Shown in pieces: positions 61,963-64,000 of a DNA stretch of 64,000 bases. The DNA is from Bryobacteraceae bacterium. Its GTDB lineage: Bacteria; Acidobacteriota; Terriglobia; Bryobacterales; Bryobacteraceae. The first letter of the stretch is position 1. Each line of letters opens with the position of its first letter. The notes under the pieces are model-generated. The model did no database searches and had not been told where the DNA came from. It saw nothing but the letters and a program-made list of their open reading frames with translations. The stretch lies in NCBI GenBank assembly GCA_026002855.1, contig BPGD01000001.1:3604001-3668000 (forward strand), given 5' to 3'. Made by a program: the position numbers and the translations under genes.

Positions 61963-62706
61963 ATGGCGAGAGCACTCTTGTTCGACAGCACCCTTTGCAT
62001 CGGGTGCCGGGAATGCGAGCGGGCCTGTTCGGAAGGCAAACATCTTCCTTACGACGAGAAGATCGCGCAGGAAGAGCAGACTTCAGCCCGCAAGCTGACG
62101 GCGATCAGGACGCACGGGGAGCGTTTCTCGAGAAAACTGTGCATGCACTGCCTGGACCCGGCATGTGCATCGGTATGCCCGGTGGCGGCGCTGGAGAAGA
62201 CCGCCGCCGGGCCGGTCATTTATCATCCCGAACGCTGCATGGGATGCCGGTATTGCATGGTTTCCTGTGTCTTCGGCGTTCCGACCTACGAGTGGAACTC
62301 GCGCCTGCCGTATGTGCGCAAATGCGACGGGTGCGCCGACCGCGTTGCCGGCAATGAGCCGACACGATGCGCGGAGGCCTGTCCGACCGGCGCGACGCTG
62401 TTTGGGGACCGCGACGAGCTGATCGCCGAGGCGAAGAAGCGCCTGGCGGAGAAGCCGGATGAGTACTACCCGCGCATTTATGGGATCGAAGAGGCCGGCG
62501 GCACATCGGTACTGGTTCTCTCCGCGGTGCCGTTCGACCAGATCGGCTATCCGGTGAACATCGAGAAGGTGGCCCTGCCGCAATACACGTGGGCGGCGCT
62601 GAAGCACGTTCCCGACGTCGTGGTGATGGGCACGGTGCTGCTCGGCGGCATCCACTGGCTGACGCACCGCAAGGAAGAAGTGGCGAGGAAGGAGGGCCGC
62701 TCATGA
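61963..62706 (+). CDS. HybA-like ferredoxin with four [4Fe-4S] clusters
   Basis: 247 residues. Cysteine sets at 12/15/18/22, 60/63/68/72, 92/95/98/102 and 121/124/136/140 match four [4Fe-4S] clusters of the HybA/DmsB/NrfC group. A C-terminal hydrophobic segment (VVVMGTVLLGGIHWL) is the membrane anchor typical of HybA. The N-terminus MARALLFDSTLCIGCRECER lacks a Tat signal, so the subunit may act on the cytoplasmic side or travel with a partner. ATG 61963 has GGAGG 12 bases upstream and a TAGAAT farther up. It overlaps the next gene as ATGA. Confidence 0.92.
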   Translation: MARALLFDSTLCIGCRECERACSEGKHLPYDEKIAQEEQTSARKLTAIRTHGERFSRKLCMHCLDPACASVCPVAALEKTAAGPVIYHPERCMGCRYCMVSCVFGVPTYEWNSRLPYVRKCDGCADRVAGNEPTRCAEACPTGATLFGDRDELIAEAKKRLAEKPDEYYPRIYGIEEAGGTSVLVLSAVPFDQIGYPVNIEKVALPQYTWAALKHVPDVVVMGTVLLGGIHWLTHRKEEVARKEGRS

Positions 62707-63884
62707 TGGAAGGAATCCGGAGATACTTCTGGCGCGCTCTGTTTGTGGTCATCATGGCCGCCGGCGCGTGGGCCACATACCTCCGCTTCTGGGGCGGGCT
62801 GGGTGCTGCCACCAACCTGAGCGACCAGTTCCCCTGGGGCATCTGGATCGGCTTTGATGTCCTGTGCGGCGTCGGCCTCGCGGCCGGCGGTTTCACGCTG
62901 GCGGCGACGGTGCACATCTTTAACATCAAGTCCTTCCGGCCGGTCGTCCGTCCCGCCATTCTGACGGCTTTTCTCGGCTACCTGTTGGTGGTGGTGGCGC
63001 TGCTGTTCGACCTCGGCCATCCCTACCGCATCTGGCACCCGATCATCATGTGGAACCCGCGTTCGGTGATGTTCGAGGTGGGCTGGTGCGTCACGCTCTA
63101 CACCACGGTGCTGTTCCTGGAGTTCCTTCCAGTGGTGCTTGAGAGGCTGAAGTGGCACACGGCGCTGAAGGTGATGAAGGCGGCGACGCTGCCCATCATC
63201 ATCGCCGGCGTCATTCTGTCCACGCTGCACCAGAGCTCGCTGGGCAGCCTGTTCCTGATCATGCCGAACAGGCTCCATCCGCTGTGGTGGACTCCGCTGC
63301 TGCCGGTGCTGTTTTTCATCTCGGCGGTCGCCACAGGGCTGGCGATGACGATCTTCGAGTCCTGGCACAGCTCGAAGGCTTTCGGGCGTCAGCTCGAATA
63401 CGGGCTGGTGTGCCGCATGACGCGCGTGCTGGCAGTGATCACGGCCATCTACCTGACGCTGCGCTTTCTCGACCTCAGCCACCGCGGCGCGCTTTCGACG
63501 CTGAACCAGCCGGGCTTTGAGCGCTGGATGTTCGGCCTTGAGATCGTGCTGATGGCCGTGCCCATGCTCATGTTCTTCCGTGAGAAGACGCGCCAGCATC
63601 CGCTGGCCGTCTATCTGGGCGTGGTGATGTGGCTGCTGGGATTCGTGACCAACCGGATGAACGTCAGCGTCACCGGGCTGGAGCGGAGCTCGGGCGTGCA
63701 CTACTTCCCCAAGTGGAGCGAAATCGCGGTGACGCTGGCGATCATCGCCGCAGGCTTTGCCATCTTCCGCCTGGCGGCCCATTACCTGCCCGTGTTCGAG
63801 GAAGAGCACGAAGAGGAGGCCACCACGCCGGCAGGGTCGGGCCGCATCCCGACGCTCGAAGCGGCCCGTGTCCCGGGAGACTGA
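62703..63884 (+). CDS. HybB/NrfD-family integral membrane quinone-interacting subunit
   Basis: 393 residues with about ten transmembrane helices, of the polysulfide-reductase NrfD family and closest in appearance to HybB. Conserved features: NLSDQFPWGIWIGFDVLCGV, FDLGHPYRIWHPIIMWNPRS, LSTLHQSSLGSLFLIMPNRL and GFVTNRMNVSVTGLERSSGV. It would pass electrons between the iron-sulfur subunit and the quinone pool. No hydrogenase catalytic subunit is visible before the window end, so the electron donor is unknown; a downstream gene may supply it. ATG 62703 overlaps the HybA-like stop (ATGA) with AAGGAGGG upstream. Confidence 0.92.
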   Translation: MMEGIRRYFWRALFVVIMAAGAWATYLRFWGGLGAATNLSDQFPWGIWIGFDVLCGVGLAAGGFTLAATVHIFNIKSFRPVVRPAILTAFLGYLLVVVALLFDLGHPYRIWHPIIMWNPRSVMFEVGWCVTLYTTVLFLEFLPVVLERLKWHTALKVMKAATLPIIIAGVILSTLHQSSLGSLFLIMPNRLHPLWWTPLLPVLFFISAVATGLAMTIFESWHSSKAFGRQLEYGLVCRMTRVLAVITAIYLTLRFLDLSHRGALSTLNQPGFERWMFGLEIVLMAVPMLMFFREKTRQHPLAVYLGVVMWLLGFVTNRMNVSVTGLERSSGVHYFPKWSEIAVTLAIIAAGFAIFRLAAHYLPVFEEEHEEEATTPAGSGRIPTLEAARVPGD

Positions 63885-63894
63885 CAGGGCTTTG

Positions 63895-64000
63895 ATGCTT
63901 CGCGCCGTCCGCCTGCCACGATTCGGCCTGGCGGCGAAGCTCGCCGCCTGGCTTACGGTGGGTGTGGTCATCTGTTTCTTCCTGTTCGGATACGCGCACC
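63895..64000 (+). CDS. Partial membrane protein (3' end outside window)
   Basis: Starts ATG 63895, 8 bases after the stop of the HybB-like gene with AGGG upstream. The 35 visible residues (MLRAVRLPRFGLAAKLAAWL followed by TVGVVICFFLFGYAH) form a basic N-terminus and a first transmembrane helix, as in sensor kinases, but a cytochrome or other membrane subunit of the module is equally possible. Confidence 0.6.
   Translation, partial: MLRAVRLPRFGLAAKLAAWLTVGVVICFFLFGYAH

Overview
The window looks like a GC-rich chromosomal segment of an Acidobacteriota genome, probably near the Bryobacter/Solibacter group. The evidence is an Oar-type TonB-dependent receptor with an N-terminal carboxypeptidase-like regulatory domain (1-3088), an acidobacterial VWFA-domain protein (59832-60812), a CE15 glucuronoyl esterase, and core chromosomal genes (gyrA, rnr, coaD, murJ). 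Taxonomy is inferred from family content only; no rRNA gene is present.

Layout. 1-9366: receptor, an OPA-type MFS transporter broken by an in-frame amber codon, a DUF6544 protein, a CE15 esterase and an OmpR-type two-component pair. 9406-23346: HIT-domain protein, ArnT-like glycosyltransferase, an aminotransferase with a Tat signal, an orphan protein with a DHH-like motif and a receiver-like tail, a PleD-like diguanylate cyclase, cell-wall hydrolases (AMIN/amidase and lytic transglycosylase), mobA, an MlaF-like ATPase, an SH3 lipoprotein, an aspartate-type aminotransferase and coaD. 23365-29245: photolyase, tRNA-Gly, an exopolysaccharide-initiating sugar transferase, a c-type cytochrome and tRNA-Glu.

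29246-40708 is the accessory core. It holds a secreted protein made of nine 15-residue repeats, an ExeA-like ATPase, a complete type III-A CRISPR effector operon (cas10-csm2-csm3-csm4-csm5), and, divergently, a large SF1 helicase with a coiled-coil insert. Cas10 has no HD nuclease domain, its palm motif reads GGDEF, and Csm2 carries a long Pro/Ala-rich N-terminal extension. No CRISPR array, cas6, cas1/cas2 or CARF nuclease is visible in the window.

40742-64000: GT2/GtrA protein, murJ, cdsZ-type zinc-ribbon protein, a feruloyl-esterase-like gene broken by three single-base deletions, tryptophanase-family lyase, an EF-G paralogue, TrmB-like regulator, ArnC-like GT2, gyrA, adenosine-specific kinase, M28 peptidase, RNase R, VWFA protein, and an electron-transfer module (GcvH-like membrane protein, HybA-like 4x[4Fe-4S] protein, HybB/NrfD-like quinone protein) followed by a partial membrane protein.

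Two global patterns stand out. Many genes have a -10-like hexamer only 5-12 bases before the start codon and no Shine-Dalgarno, which suggests frequent leaderless transcripts; two divergent promoters share the same 10-mer CATTATACTG, which reads as a -10 on both strands. Two families of degenerate dispersed repeats lie in the longer intergenic gaps.
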